The notes under the pieces: model-generated
Databases searched by the model: none
Seen by the model: the letters and a program-made list of their open reading frames with translations, nothing else
Told to the model about the DNA's origin: nothing
Shown here: positions 1-7,799 of the stretch, piece by piece
How the letters are laid out: every line of letters begins with the position of its first letter
Numbering within the stretch: position 1 is the first letter of the stretch
Assembly: GCA_002432025.1 (NCBI GenBank)
Contig: DJFE01000036.1
Location: 1 to 60,929 of the forward strand
Direction: 5' to 3'
From: Candidatus Avelusimicrobium stercoris
GTDB taxonomy: Bacteria; Elusimicrobiota; Elusimicrobia; Elusimicrobiales; Elusimicrobiaceae
Length of the DNA stretch: 60,929 bases
Made by a program: the position numbers and the translations under genes

Positions 1-20
1 ACCGACTGAGCTACCCCAGC
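1..20 (-). tRNA. 5' end of a truncated tRNA gene, probably tRNA-Thr
   Basis: Read on the minus strand, the first 20 bases form an acceptor 5' strand (GCTGGGG), then TA and a D-arm start (GCTCAGTCGGT). The rest lies outside the window. It follows tRNA-Gly(TCC) by about 38 bases on the same strand. In many bacteria tRNA-Gly(TCC) is followed by tRNA-Thr(GGT) and then tuf, so Thr is the likely identity, but the anticodon is not in view. Confidence 0.7.
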
Positions 21-58
21 ATTTTATGCTGGCCTTTGCAGGCTTTTTATCCTTGCCA

Positions 59-129
59 AGCGGGCGATGGGAATCGAACCCACGTATCAAGCTTGGAAGG
101 CTAGTGTTCTACCATTGAACTACGCCCGC
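59..129 (-). tRNA. tRNA-Gly (anticodon TCC)
   Basis: On the minus strand the acceptor arms GCGGGCG and CGCCCGC pair perfectly. A D-arm, a T-arm with GGTTCGATTCC, and the anticodon loop CTTCCAA (anticodon TCC) are all present. The discriminator base is T and no CCA is encoded, so the 3' CCA must be added enzymatically. It is the first gene of a minus-strand tRNA operon continuing to the left. Confidence 0.95.
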
Positions 130-144
130 GCAAGGCATTACTTT

Positions 145-173
145 ATTATATCAAAAAATATACAATTACAAAA
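145..173 (-). promoter_or_regulatory. Promoter of the tRNA-Gly operon
   Basis: On the minus strand a perfect -10 TATAAT (145-150) lies 15 bases upstream of the tRNA-Gly 5' end. A weak -35 TTTTGT (168-173) sits at 17-base spacing, in an AT-rich stretch. Confidence 0.65.
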
Positions 174-202
174 GGGTTTTAGTCAAAAACCCCGCGAAAA
201 AC

Positions 203-228
203 GGCCCCCAATCGGGAGCCTTTTTTTT
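203..228. terminator. Hairpin with T-tracts on both sides
   Basis: GGCCCCC and GGGAGCC pair around AATC. Eight T follow on the plus strand and GTTTTT follows on the minus strand. It may be a second stop for the small RNA read from the right and insulate the tRNA operon. No plus-strand gene upstream needs it. Confidence 0.55.
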
Positions 229-260
229 ATTATACAAAAAAGAAATATATTTAGCAATAG

Positions 261-354
261 AAAAACCCGGCCGCTCGGGCCGGGCTAAAAATGGAGGGAG
301 GCCTTGTCCCCTACAAGAGGCGTACCCAAAAACGGGCGATAGTGGCACTCCCAT
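261..354 (-). ncRNA. Candidate structured small RNA of about 94 nt, family unknown
   Basis: A well-formed promoter (-35 TTGATT, 16 bases, -10 TATACT at 361-388, minus strand) faces an intergenic stretch ending in a strong intrinsic terminator (CCCGGCC, loop, GGCCGGG, then TTTTT at 261-284). Between them, GGGAG can pair with CTCCC, closing two internal hairpins (CCC/GGG around GTTTTT and CTTGT/ACAAG around AGGGG). There is no convincing ORF. It lacks the conserved GGAA apical loop of SRP RNA and is too short for 6S, tmRNA or RNase P RNA. The start is inferred from the promoter. Confidence 0.55.
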
Positions 355-360
355 ATGGCT

Positions 361-388
361 AGTATAGCGGGGAAGCGTAAAAAATCAA
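361..388 (-). promoter_or_regulatory. Promoter of the candidate small RNA
   Basis: Minus strand: -35 TTGATT (383-388), a 16-base spacer, -10 TATACT (361-366). It is the best promoter-like match in this gap and points at the terminator-ended small RNA. Confidence 0.6.
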
Positions 389-474
389 GGCCCAATTTTA
401 TACTTTTTTATTTTTACTTCCTAAATTTGAAATTTTTTGCTATAATAATTAGGTCTTACCGATTTAGATGTTAC

Positions 475-546
475 GGTGCGGTGGCCAAGTGGTAAGGCGT
501 GAGTCTGCAAAACTCATATTCGCGGGTTCGATTCCCGCCCGCACCT
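475..546 (+). tRNA. tRNA-Cys (anticodon GCA)
   Basis: Acceptor strands GGTGCGG and CCGCACC pair. The anticodon stem GAGT/ACTC holds the loop CTGCAAA (anticodon GCA), and the T-loop GGTTCGATTCC is normal. The discriminator is T, as expected for Cys. CCA is not encoded. A TATAAT at 441-446 is the likely -10, and a terminator follows directly. Confidence 0.95.
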
Positions 547-555
547 TACGATTTG

Positions 556-591
556 AACCCTGTGTTTAAAGATAACGCAGGGTTATTTTTT
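556..591 (+). terminator. Terminator of tRNA-Cys
   Basis: AACCCTGTG and CGCAGGGTT form a 9-pair stem followed by ATTTTTT, right after the tRNA-Cys 3' end. Confidence 0.8.
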
Positions 592-631
592 GCCAAAAAA
601 TAGTTTTCTAAAAAATTAACTTCTTTTTATC

Positions 632-832
632 CTTACTTTTTGTGCCGACAAAAAGTAAGCAAAAATTCTTCTCTTCTTTTTCTCGTGGGAGAAAAAGAAC
701 CAAAAAGACCAGCGGGTCAACGCCCATAAAAGGCAGTAACGGCGGGTATTTTTACAACTCGCCTTAACAGGCTCAAACAAGTAAAAATACTCCTCCGCCT
801 TATACGCCTTTTATAAACGGGCAAGACCCGCT
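632..832. repeat. Composite palindromic intergenic element
   Basis: Three inverted repeats follow one another. 632-659 is CTTACTTTTTGT with its perfect complement around GCCG. 674-699 is TTCTTTTTCTC with its perfect complement around GTGG. 711-832 is a long imperfect palindrome: AGCGGGTC pairs with GACCCGCT at the outer ends, and inside it ATAAAAGGC, GGCGG and GTATTTTTAC recur in inverted form. No gene is seen. This looks like a non-autonomous repeat (MITE-like or REP-like), but other copies are not visible in this window. Confidence 0.6.
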
Positions 833-883
833 CAACAACAGCCCCAATTATCGGTTTAAATAACATTAATCACTACCATAAGA

Positions 884-919
884 AAACCCCCGCTTATCAT
901 AAAACCGTAAGCGGGGGTT
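884..919 (-). terminator. Terminator of the efflux operon
   Basis: AACCCCCGCTTA and TAAGCGGGGGTT pair around an 11-base loop just beyond the stop codon of the RND gene. TTTTCTT follows on the minus strand. Confidence 0.8.
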
Positions 920-938
920 GGCTGTTTTCCTGTAAGGA

Positions 939-3900
939 TTAATCTTCTTCCGGCACTTCGGGCAAAATTTCCGTTTTGCTCTTATCTTCCGGATAAGGAA
1001 TCCCCCTAAAAGTATAGTTGAACCAATCGCCCAGTTCGTCCATTAAAATATAGGTAACCGGGGTCATCAATAGCGTAACAAGCAGCGAGAGCGCCTGCCC
1101 GCCCACGATAACAATCGCCAAACTGCGGCGCTGGTCGGCGCCTTCGCCGTTGGAGAAGATCATCGGGGCCACACCCATAATCAAGGTGAGCGTCGTCATC
1201 AAGATAGGGCGCAAGCGCACGCGGTTGGCCTGCAAGATAGCGTCCGTACGGCCATAGCCGCGGGCACGCAGTTGGTTGGTGTAATCGGTCTGTAAAATAG
1301 CGTTCTTACTGACTACGCCGATTAACATAAAGATACCCAACAAACTGTACAAGTTAAGCGACTGCCCCGTTAAGAACAAGGACAGCACCGCAAACGGCAG
1401 CGTAAGCGGCAAGGAAACAATAATCGCCACCGGGTGCGTATAACTTTCAAACTGCGCGGCCAAAATCATATATTTAAAGAAGAACGCCAAGACGAACGCG
1501 AGCAAGAACGAGGAGAACATCTTGGTCATTTCTTCGGACATACCCGTTACGCCGCCCGAATATTCCGCGCCTGCGTTCAGACGGTGGAAGATATCGTTCA
1601 TAATCGCCAAGGCGGAGCGCGTATCAATGCCGTTCAAGTTGGCCTGCACGGTTACCTGACGCTGGCGGTTCTGGCGGTCAATTTGGCTGGGGCCGGTACC
1701 TTCTTCAATATAGGCCACGCTGTCCAAACGCTGAATAGTATCCTGTCCGTTGATTTTGCCGGGCACCATCAAAGCGGAAATGGCTTCCTTGGTATCGCGG
1801 TATTCCTCAGCCACGCGGACGCGCACGTCATACAAATCGTCGCCTTCCTTGTATTTGGTAATATCGTCTTCGCCGCCTACCATTGTACGTAAAGCGGACG
1901 CAATGGACGAAATCTTAACGCCCAAGTTCTGCGCTTTTTCGCGGTTGATGACTACGCGGTATTCCGGCTTGGACAAGTCCAGCGAAGTATCCACGTCAAT
2001 AAAGCGCGGGTCCTTGGATAACTGCTGCACCATCGCCTGGCTGTATTCGCTTAACTTATTGATATCCGGGCCGGAAATAACGAATTCCAATTCGTACGAG
2101 CCGGAGGACGGCGTTTCGCTGACTACATAAGAGTTGCTCTTTAACCCTTTGTATTTCTTCATCATTTCGCGGATAGCGTTCAAATATTCTTTGGTCGTTA
2201 CGCCGCCGCGTTCGTCGCGTCCGTCCAATTCCACGCGGATATACCCTTTGTTGGAAGGGTTAGAGGACACGAAACTGCTGGAAGACACACCGGCCGCCAC
2301 CAAGGTGTCTTTGATGTGCGGCAAGCGGCGGATATCCTTTTCAATCTGCTTTAAGATATCTTGCGTATCGGTGTAACTGGTGCCCACCGGGGCTTCAATG
2401 CTGACCTGTACTTTACCGCTGTCGTCCGTAGGCATAAATTCCCCGCCTACGCGCGCCAACATCGGCACCAACAACACCAAGCACAAGCACGCCAAGGAAA
2501 CCATAATTTTGCGGTGGTGGATAGACCAATCCAAAAGCGGGATATACCAATCCACCAATTTTTTATTGACGCCGTCAACAAAGTTATCCAGTTTAGTTTT
2601 CTTTTCCTGCTTTAACATCTTGGCGCAGAGCATAGGCGTCAGCGTCAAGGCCACCACGCCGGAGAGCGCGATAGCAAACACTACCGTCATACCGTAACTG
2701 TTTACCACACGGCCTACGATACCCTCCATATACGCCAAAGGCAGGAAGATAACCAAAATAGACAGCGTCGTCGCCACTACGGTAGAGGTGATTTCGTGCG
2801 AACCGTCAATAGCCGCCACTTTCGGGCTTTTGCCGTACTTTTCCATATGGCGGAAGATGTTTTCCAACATTACGATAGCGTCGTCAATTACGATACCTAC
2901 GGCTACCAGCAAGCCCAACAGCGTCATCGTATCAATCGTAAACCCGGCCATATTCATAAAGATGAACGAACCGATAATGGAAATCGGCATAGCCAGGAAC
3001 GAAATGAACGTAGAGCGCAAAGAGCCCATAAAGAAGAACACCATAATACCGGCCAAAATACCACCCAGAATAATGTGTTCCAACACGCTGTGCACAGAGG
3101 CACGGATATTGCCCGACTGGTCCATCATTAAGGAAATGGAAATATCAGAGGGAAGCGTGGGTTTAATTTTTTCCAACTTATCTTTTACACCCTGCACAAC
3201 AGCCAAGGTGTTGGTGCCGGACTGCTTGGTGATTTCCAAGGTTACGGCACGGCGTTTGTTTAAGAACGTGGATTCGCGTTCGTATTCGCCGGAGTCTTCG
3301 GCATAGCCGATATCGGCAATTTTAATAGAAGCGCCGTTGCGGTTAGCAATAAAAATATCGTTGAAGGACGGCACATCCGGGATACGGCCCAAAATACGCA
3401 GCGTAAATTCCTGGTGCTGCTGTTCCACACGGCCGCCCGGGATTTCTACGTTCTGGTCAGCCAACGCGGCGGAAACGTCGCTAATGGGCAAGTTCAAAGA
3501 AAACAGTTTGAGCGGGTTGACCGTAATGTGGATTTCGCGTTCGCGGCCCCCTACAATATTCACAGCGCCTACGCCGCGGATGTTTTCAATGTTTTCTTTT
3601 ACCTTCTTTTTGGCAATTTCCGTCAGTTCTACAATGTCGCGGTCGCCGGACACCACTACGTTTAATACCGCGATGGAGTCCATATCCAACTTTTGCACCA
3701 CGGGGGCTTCGGTGCCGTCCGGAAGGTCGTTTTTAATGAGTTCCACTTTATCGCGCACTTCTTGGGCGGCCACGTCGCCGTCTTTATCCATTAAGAACTT
3801 AATGCTTACCAAGGAGGCGCCTTCCATACTCTGGGATTTGATTTCATCAATCCCTTCCACCTGGTTGACGGATTCTTCAATAATCTTGGTAACGGAAGTT

Positions 3901-4142
3901 TCAATTTCTTCCGGGCTGGCGCCGGCCAAGGTGGTCTGCACCAACACATACGGCACGTCCACGTTCGGGAACATACCCACGCCCATACTGGAATAGGACA
4001 TTAACCCGATGACCACAATAGCCAAACACATCATAATAGTGGCTACCGGGCGGCGGATGAAGACGGCGGTAAAGCCGCCCTTCTTCATTTTCTCCTTTTC
4101 CAGCGTTTGGGACGCTTGTAAATTGTTGTTATTTTCAGCCAT
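939..4142 (-). CDS. RND efflux pump inner-membrane permease (AcrB/HAE1 family)
   Basis: This 1067-residue protein is the proton-driven pump of a tripartite efflux system. Features seen: a cytoplasmic N-terminus, TM1 at about residues 31-52, a large periplasmic porter domain, and TM4 containing GIVIDDAIVMLEN with the paired Asp420/Asp421 used for proton relay in this family. A second periplasmic half and a late TM segment with SKNAIL (the conserved Lys) follow. Length is normal. It is the last gene of tetR-tolC-adaptor-RND, 6 bases after the adaptor. Overall style is closer to the broad multidrug or lipid-handling HAE1 group than to heavy-metal CusA pumps; the substrate cannot be read from sequence. 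Confidence 0.95.
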   Translation of the reverse strand: MAENNNNLQASQTLEKEKMKKGGFTAVFIRRPVATIMMCLAIVVIGLMSYSSMGVGMFPNVDVPYVLVQTTLAGASPEEIETSVTKIIEESVNQVEGIDEIKSQSMEGASLVSIKFLMDKDGDVAAQEVRDKVELIKNDLPDGTEAPVVQKLDMDSIAVLNVVVSGDRDIVELTEIAKKKVKENIENIRGVGAVNIVGGREREIHITVNPLKLFSLNLPISDVSAALADQNVEIPGGRVEQQHQEFTLRILGRIPDVPSFNDIFIANRNGASIKIADIGYAEDSGEYERESTFLNKRRAVTLEITKQSGTNTLAVVQGVKDKLEKIKPTLPSDISISLMMDQSGNIRASVHSVLEHIILGGILAGIMVFFFMGSLRSTFISFLAMPISIIGSFIFMNMAGFTIDTMTLLGLLVAVGIVIDDAIVMLENIFRHMEKYGKSPKVAAIDGSHEITSTVVATTLSILVIFLPLAYMEGIVGRVVNSYGMTVVFAIALSGVVALTLTPMLCAKMLKQEKKTKLDNFVDGVNKKLVDWYIPLLDWSIHHRKIMVSLACLCLVLLVPMLARVGGEFMPTDDSGKVQVSIEAPVGTSYTDTQDILKQIEKDIRRLPHIKDTLVAAGVSSSSFVSSNPSNKGYIRVELDGRDERGGVTTKEYLNAIREMMKKYKGLKSNSYVVSETPSSGSYELEFVISGPDINKLSEYSQAMVQQLSKDPRFIDVDTSLDLSKPEYRVVINREKAQNLGVKISSIASALRTMVGGEDDITKYKEGDDLYDVRVRVAEEYRDTKEAISALMVPGKINGQDTIQRLDSVAYIEEGTGPSQIDRQNRQRQVTVQANLNGIDTRSALAIMNDIFHRLNAGAEYSGGVTGMSEEMTKMFSSFLLAFVLAFFFKYMILAAQFESYTHPVAIIVSLPLTLPFAVLSLFLTGQSLNLYSLLGIFMLIGVVSKNAILQTDYTNQLRARGYGRTDAILQANRVRLRPILMTTLTLIMGVAPMIFSNGEGADQRRSLAIVIVGGQALSLLVTLLMTPVTYILMDELGDWFNYTFRGIPYPEDKSKTEILPEVPEED

Positions 4143-4148
4143 ACTTAA

Positions 4149-5057
4149 TTATTTTTCCAATTCAATTTTGCTGCCGTCTTTCAAACCATAGGTAAACGTA
4201 AGCACCTGTTCACCTACGGAAAGGCCTTCGCTCACTTCCAAGTGGTTGCTGTTGATAAAGCCCGTCTTTACGTTTCTGCGTACGGCGGTTTTGCCGTCTG
4301 CGGACGGAACAAACACATACGTTTCGTTCGTTTCTTCATCCGTGTAAACGCTCTGTTTGGAAACGGAAACGGCGTTCGCTTTTTCGGACAAGGTAATATC
4401 CACTTTGGCAAACATACCCGACTTCAACAAACCTTTGGTGTTATCGGCGTAAAATTCCACGGCTACCGCGCGGCTGGTGGAATCCACCACCGGGCTGATA
4501 ATCGTCAGTTTGGCTTCAAATTCTTTGCCGGGCAACGCGTCCACGCGCAAGGTGGCGGGCTGGCCCTTGTAAATTTCACCAATGTAGCGTTCCGGGATAT
4601 CCACCGCTACGCGCACTTTTTCCTGGTTTACCACCAAGGCAATCGGCGTAGAAACCGTTACGTTTGCACCCGGGTCCAAATACACGCGGCCGACTACGCC
4701 CGTAATGGTGGACGGCACGACCACCGGCTCATACACGGCACCTACTTCGTCGCGCTCAATTAAAGAAACGGTCTGGTTCTTTTTGACCGAGTCGCCTTCG
4801 CGCAAGACGTTTTTAAGCAATTTGCCGTTTACACGCGGGAAGAGCGTCGCTTCTTCCAACGCCTTGATGCTGCCGGACATTAACAGTTCGTGTTTCAAAG
4901 TGCGTTTTTGCACGGTTTCTTGTTTCACCAAGAAAACATCCTTGGCCACGCCGTCTAACGGACCGGACGTTTTGGGTTTAAAAATGACCACCAAGGCCAA
5001 AATAAAAGCCAGGGCCACTACCCCCCATATAATTCTTCTTTTAGTTCTTCTTTTCAT
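4149..5057 (-). CDS. RND periplasmic adaptor (membrane fusion protein), apparently without the alpha-hairpin
   Basis: This 302-residue adaptor would link the RND pump to the outer-membrane channel. An N-terminal hydrophobic anchor (about residues 10-27) is followed by a lipoyl half, a beta-barrel domain and a membrane-proximal domain. The usual long coiled-coil hairpin is missing: only about 20 residues separate the two lipoyl half-motifs (around IERDEVG and TGVVGRV, roughly residues 100-125). Hairpin-less adaptors are known, for example Borrelia BesA. It overlaps the 3' end of the tolC-like gene by 17 bases, so the two are translationally coupled. There is no lipobox cysteine, so it is anchored by its TM helix. 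Confidence 0.9.
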   Translation of the reverse strand: MKRRTKRRIIWGVVALAFILALVVIFKPKTSGPLDGVAKDVFLVKQETVQKRTLKHELLMSGSIKALEEATLFPRVNGKLLKNVLREGDSVKKNQTVSLIERDEVGAVYEPVVVPSTITGVVGRVYLDPGANVTVSTPIALVVNQEKVRVAVDIPERYIGEIYKGQPATLRVDALPGKEFEAKLTIISPVVDSTSRAVAVEFYADNTKGLLKSGMFAKVDITLSEKANAVSVSKQSVYTDEETNETYVFVPSADGKTAVRRNVKTGFINSNHLEVSEGLSVGEQVLTFTYGLKDGSKIELEK

Positions 5058-6417
5058 ACAAATTTACCTCTACACCTACGGCGAATTTCAAATCGGAAAG
5101 GGCAATCGCCCCGTCATACACGGCCTGCACATATTGCAAGTCGGAATCGTTTACGTTGGAAATAGCGTCATTTACTTCCAACTGGCTCGTAAGGCCTGCG
5201 CGGTAACGCTTCATTTGCGAGTTCAAGTTTTCCCGGGCCTGTTCCACTACGCCCTTGGTGGCCTCAATGCGGGAGCGGGCTTCTTCCAAATTCAGCCACG
5301 CTTCTTTGACTTGGATGCGCACGTTCTTCATTTTGTTTTGGTACGCCGCTACTGCCTGCTCGTAGGCGAGTTCCTTTTGCGCCACTTGCGAGGATACTTT
5401 AAACCCTTCAAACAGCGGTACGCTCAGCGTTACACCCGCGGAACTGGACCAATAATAATCTTGCTTGTGCTGCGGGAAACCGTTGTCGGTTACGCCGTTA
5501 TAGGTATAGTTGCCATTTAACGCCAGCACCGGCATATGGCCCGCACGCGCAATTTTAATATTGTAATGCGCCGCGTCCACAGCCAATTTGGAAAGTTTTA
5601 ATTCCGGGCGTTTTTCCATCGCCAAGTTATATAACTCATCCAAGGACGGCGTTTGCGGCAACTCTAAATCCTTTTGCGTCCAGGTCAAATAAATGCGGTC
5701 TTCCGGGTCGCGGTTTAGAATTTGGCGCAAATACAGGTTGCCCAGTTCAAAGTTCTTTTTGGCCTGCAAAACCGTAGGTTCAATGTTTTCCACCTTCACC
5801 TTTTGGGTCAGCACGTCCAAACTGCTGGCAAGGCCCTGTTTGTATTTGGCTTGGGCTTCGTCCAAGTGCTGTTTGGCAATATCCAAATATTCCTCTTGCA
5901 CGCGGATTAAAGCGGCGGCATAAATAATGTCGTAACAAAAGCCCACTACCTGCTTGGTAACGGTATCCTGCACGTGGCGCAAGTTAAAAAGCCCCTGCTC
6001 CGCGCCTACCTTAGCCAAATTGACTGAGTTGCGGATTTGCCCGCCAGACCACAGCACATAAGAGGCGTTCAGCCCAGCCTGATAGGTGTTATTCTGGCCG
6101 ATTTCAATGCTTTTGGAGCCCATAATAATCTTGCCCTTTTTAAGAGCACGGCTATACGAAGCATCCAACGACAAAGACGGGTAGTAATCCGAACGCGACT
6201 GCGAGAGTTGCTTTTCGTAGATTTCCTTCGTCTTTTGCGCATCAATGATTTGGTAACTGTCCGAGAGCGCCATCCGAATCGCATCGGAAATGGTGATTTT
6301 CTCCCCCCCTACCTCTTCACGTTCGGCAAACAAACTGTTTGCCGCTTTGCCCGGAGCAGCCCCCAGGCACGCAGGCGCATATGCTGCCATAAGCGCGAGT
6401 ATTACCCATTTTTTCAT
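5041..6417 (-). CDS. TolC-family outer-membrane efflux protein
   Basis: 458 residues with an N-terminal signal peptide (about 20 residues, MKKWVILALMAAYAP) and two repeats of the OEP domain rich in long amphipathic helices, as expected for a trimeric outer-membrane channel-tunnel. Typical sections are the SDYYPSLSLDASYS strand region in the first repeat and GHMPVLALNGNYTY in the second. It lies between tetR (5 bases upstream) and the adaptor gene (17-base overlap), so it is the dedicated exit duct of this pump. The Cys near the signal peptide end is not in a proper lipobox. Confidence 0.93.
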   Translation of the reverse strand: MKKWVILALMAAYAPACLGAAPGKAANSLFAEREEVGGEKITISDAIRMALSDSYQIIDAQKTKEIYEKQLSQSRSDYYPSLSLDASYSRALKKGKIIMGSKSIEIGQNNTYQAGLNASYVLWSGGQIRNSVNLAKVGAEQGLFNLRHVQDTVTKQVVGFCYDIIYAAALIRVQEEYLDIAKQHLDEAQAKYKQGLASSLDVLTQKVKVENIEPTVLQAKKNFELGNLYLRQILNRDPEDRIYLTWTQKDLELPQTPSLDELYNLAMEKRPELKLSKLAVDAAHYNIKIARAGHMPVLALNGNYTYNGVTDNGFPQHKQDYYWSSSAGVTLSVPLFEGFKVSSQVAQKELAYEQAVAAYQNKMKNVRIQVKEAWLNLEEARSRIEATKGVVEQARENLNSQMKRYRAGLTSQLEVNDAISNVNDSDLQYVQAVYDGAIALSDLKFAVGVEVNLYEKKN

Positions 6418-6422
6418 ATGTT

Positions 6423-7079
6423 TTATTTTGTTTCCTTATAGTATGCTTGAATACCAAGTAAAATGATTTTTACCAACCGTTCTACGGTTTGCTGGTTGAA
6501 GGCGCCCCCGCGGTAGGCGGCGGGATTGATGTGCTGCGTTAAATACGCGCTGAACATAATCTCCGCCGAAATGCCCGACACCAGGCGGACAATATCCGCC
6601 ACACTGCCGGCTGGAAGTTTGCCTTTTTTCTCTTCCCGCGTTAAGGTTTCCGCCAGCATATCCTGTACGCAAGGCTTTTCCTTAGTAGGAAGTTGCTTCG
6701 GGTCCACATCCAAGGTATAAGAAATCATCTGTAAGACAAATTTGGAGTGAACCGGGTCCTTGGCAAAAAAATCCAAGTGGGATTTTAACCCTTCGTTCAA
6801 TATTTCCGCCGGGCCGCTGGCGTGTTCGGACACGCGGTCCAACAGTTTGCTGAACAGTTGCTCGTGGTCCTCAATAATACTGCGGCACAAATCTTCTTTA
6901 TTTTTAAAGTAATAATAAAGCACAGGCTTGGTTACGTTTACCTTTTCGGCAATTTCGCGCATAGACACTTTGTCTAAACCCTTTTCCGCCATCAGGTGGA
7001 ACGCTGCCTGCTTAATGGCCGCACGCATACGGTTTTCCCGTTCGGATTTATCTGTTTTTTCGGTCTCTTGTTTTTTCAT
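6423..7079 (-). CDS. TetR-family transcriptional regulator of the efflux operon
   Basis: 218 residues. The N-terminal helix-turn-helix is clear (VSMREIAEKVNVTKPVLYYY followed by FKNKEDL), with a helical ligand-binding C-terminal half. I chose the ATG at 7079 (MKKQETE); an in-frame TTG four codons upstream is less likely. It is the first gene of the efflux operon, so it probably represses itself and the pump genes. A near-palindrome resembling a TetR operator lies 23-36 bases upstream of the ATG. No strong Shine-Dalgarno is visible. Confidence 0.93.
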   Translation of the reverse strand: MKKQETEKTDKSERENRMRAAIKQAAFHLMAEKGLDKVSMREIAEKVNVTKPVLYYYFKNKEDLCRSIIEDHEQLFSKLLDRVSEHASGPAEILNEGLKSHLDFFAKDPVHSKFVLQMISYTLDVDPKQLPTKEKPCVQDMLAETLTREEKKGKLPAGSVADIVRLVSGISAEIMFSAYLTQHINPAAYRGGAFNQQTVERLVKIILLGIQAYYKETK

Positions 7080-7101
7080 AGGATTATTCAAATAATTTTA
7101 C

Positions 7102-7115
7102 TTACCGGTCGGTAA
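7102..7115 (-). promoter_or_regulatory. Putative TetR operator of the efflux operon
   Basis: TTACCGGTCGGTAA is a near-perfect dyad. It lies just downstream of a TAAAAT -10-like box (about 7118-7123) on the minus strand, so it would overlap the transcription start. This is the classic position for TetR-family autorepression. A 13 of 14 match recurs at 36066-36079. Confidence 0.6.
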
Positions 7116-7184
7116 TATTTTACCAAATATTGCTAATCCCTGTACATATGTAAACGCACTTGCCGCCTAAATTATTGCATATAA

Positions 7185-7212
7185 AACAAAAGAGCCCCGG
7201 CAAAACCGGGGC
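7185..7212 (-). terminator. Terminator after the Yip1-like membrane protein gene
   Basis: On the minus strand CCCCGG and CCGGGG form a GC stem around TTTTG, followed by CTCTTTTGTTTT. It separates the sppA unit from the efflux operon. Confidence 0.7.
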
Positions 7213-7234
7213 CCGGTATAGGAATAAGCCTCTT

Positions 7235-7798
7235 TTAAAACAGCAGGGCAATCCCCCACACAAAAAACACAGTCAGCAGTCCCACCGCCACCAACACGGG
7301 CACAAAGGCAAACAGCCAAGCCGTTAAGGCTTTGCCCGCATTAAGGCCGCACAGGCGCATTAAGGAGCGCGTTAAATACCCCAGTTGCAGGCCCAATACC
7401 AAGAGCAGCGCAAACGGAGCCAACAGGCCAAGCCCGGCACCGGGCACAGCCGCGGAAATAAGCGCAAACGCCACCAGTAAGCCCTTGATAAATCCGGCGG
7501 AGCCAATCAGCACAAACAACCCGGCAGGCGAGGATTTGATATGTTTAAAATCCAAAAACAGCCCGCACAGGGAAGCGATAAAATAGCCCGCTGTCAGTTC
7601 CGCAATAAATACCACGAGTAACTTTAACAGCAAGACTACTGGGCTGATACCGTCGCCAATGTTAAAGAACAGCACCCACCCCAGCGTAGCCGCAAAGTAG
7701 CCCATACACGCACGGGAAAGCGAGCGTTCCTCGGCCAGTTGGGTAATGGCGCCGGACGGGTCGTCCATATACTTAAAATAAGATTTAAGCAAGTTCAT
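7235..7798 (-). CDS. Multi-pass membrane protein, Yip1-like, function unknown
   Basis: 187 residues. It starts with a short amphipathic N-terminus (KSYFKYMDDPSGAI) typical of Yip1-domain proteins, followed by about five hydrophobic segments with many Gly/Ala/Leu. There is no signal peptide and no catalytic motif. It starts one base after the stop of sppA, so the two are co-transcribed. The link to SppA may mean a role in envelope maintenance, but that is only context. A generic inner-membrane protein is equally possible. Confidence 0.7.
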   Translation of the reverse strand: MNLLKSYFKYMDDPSGAITQLAEERSLSRACMGYFAATLGWVLFFNIGDGISPVVLLLKLLVVFIAELTAGYFIASLCGLFLDFKHIKSSPAGLFVLIGSAGFIKGLLVAFALISAAVPGAGLGLLAPFALLLVLGLQLGYLTRSLMRLCGLNAGKALTAWLFAFVPVLVAVGLLTVFFVWGIALLF

Positions 7799-7799
7799 A

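Noticed and set aside
261..354. Small RNA considered as SRP RNA, 6S RNA or tmRNA
   Set aside because: No GGAA-type SRP apical loop, too short for 6S or tmRNA, and no tRNA-like domain.
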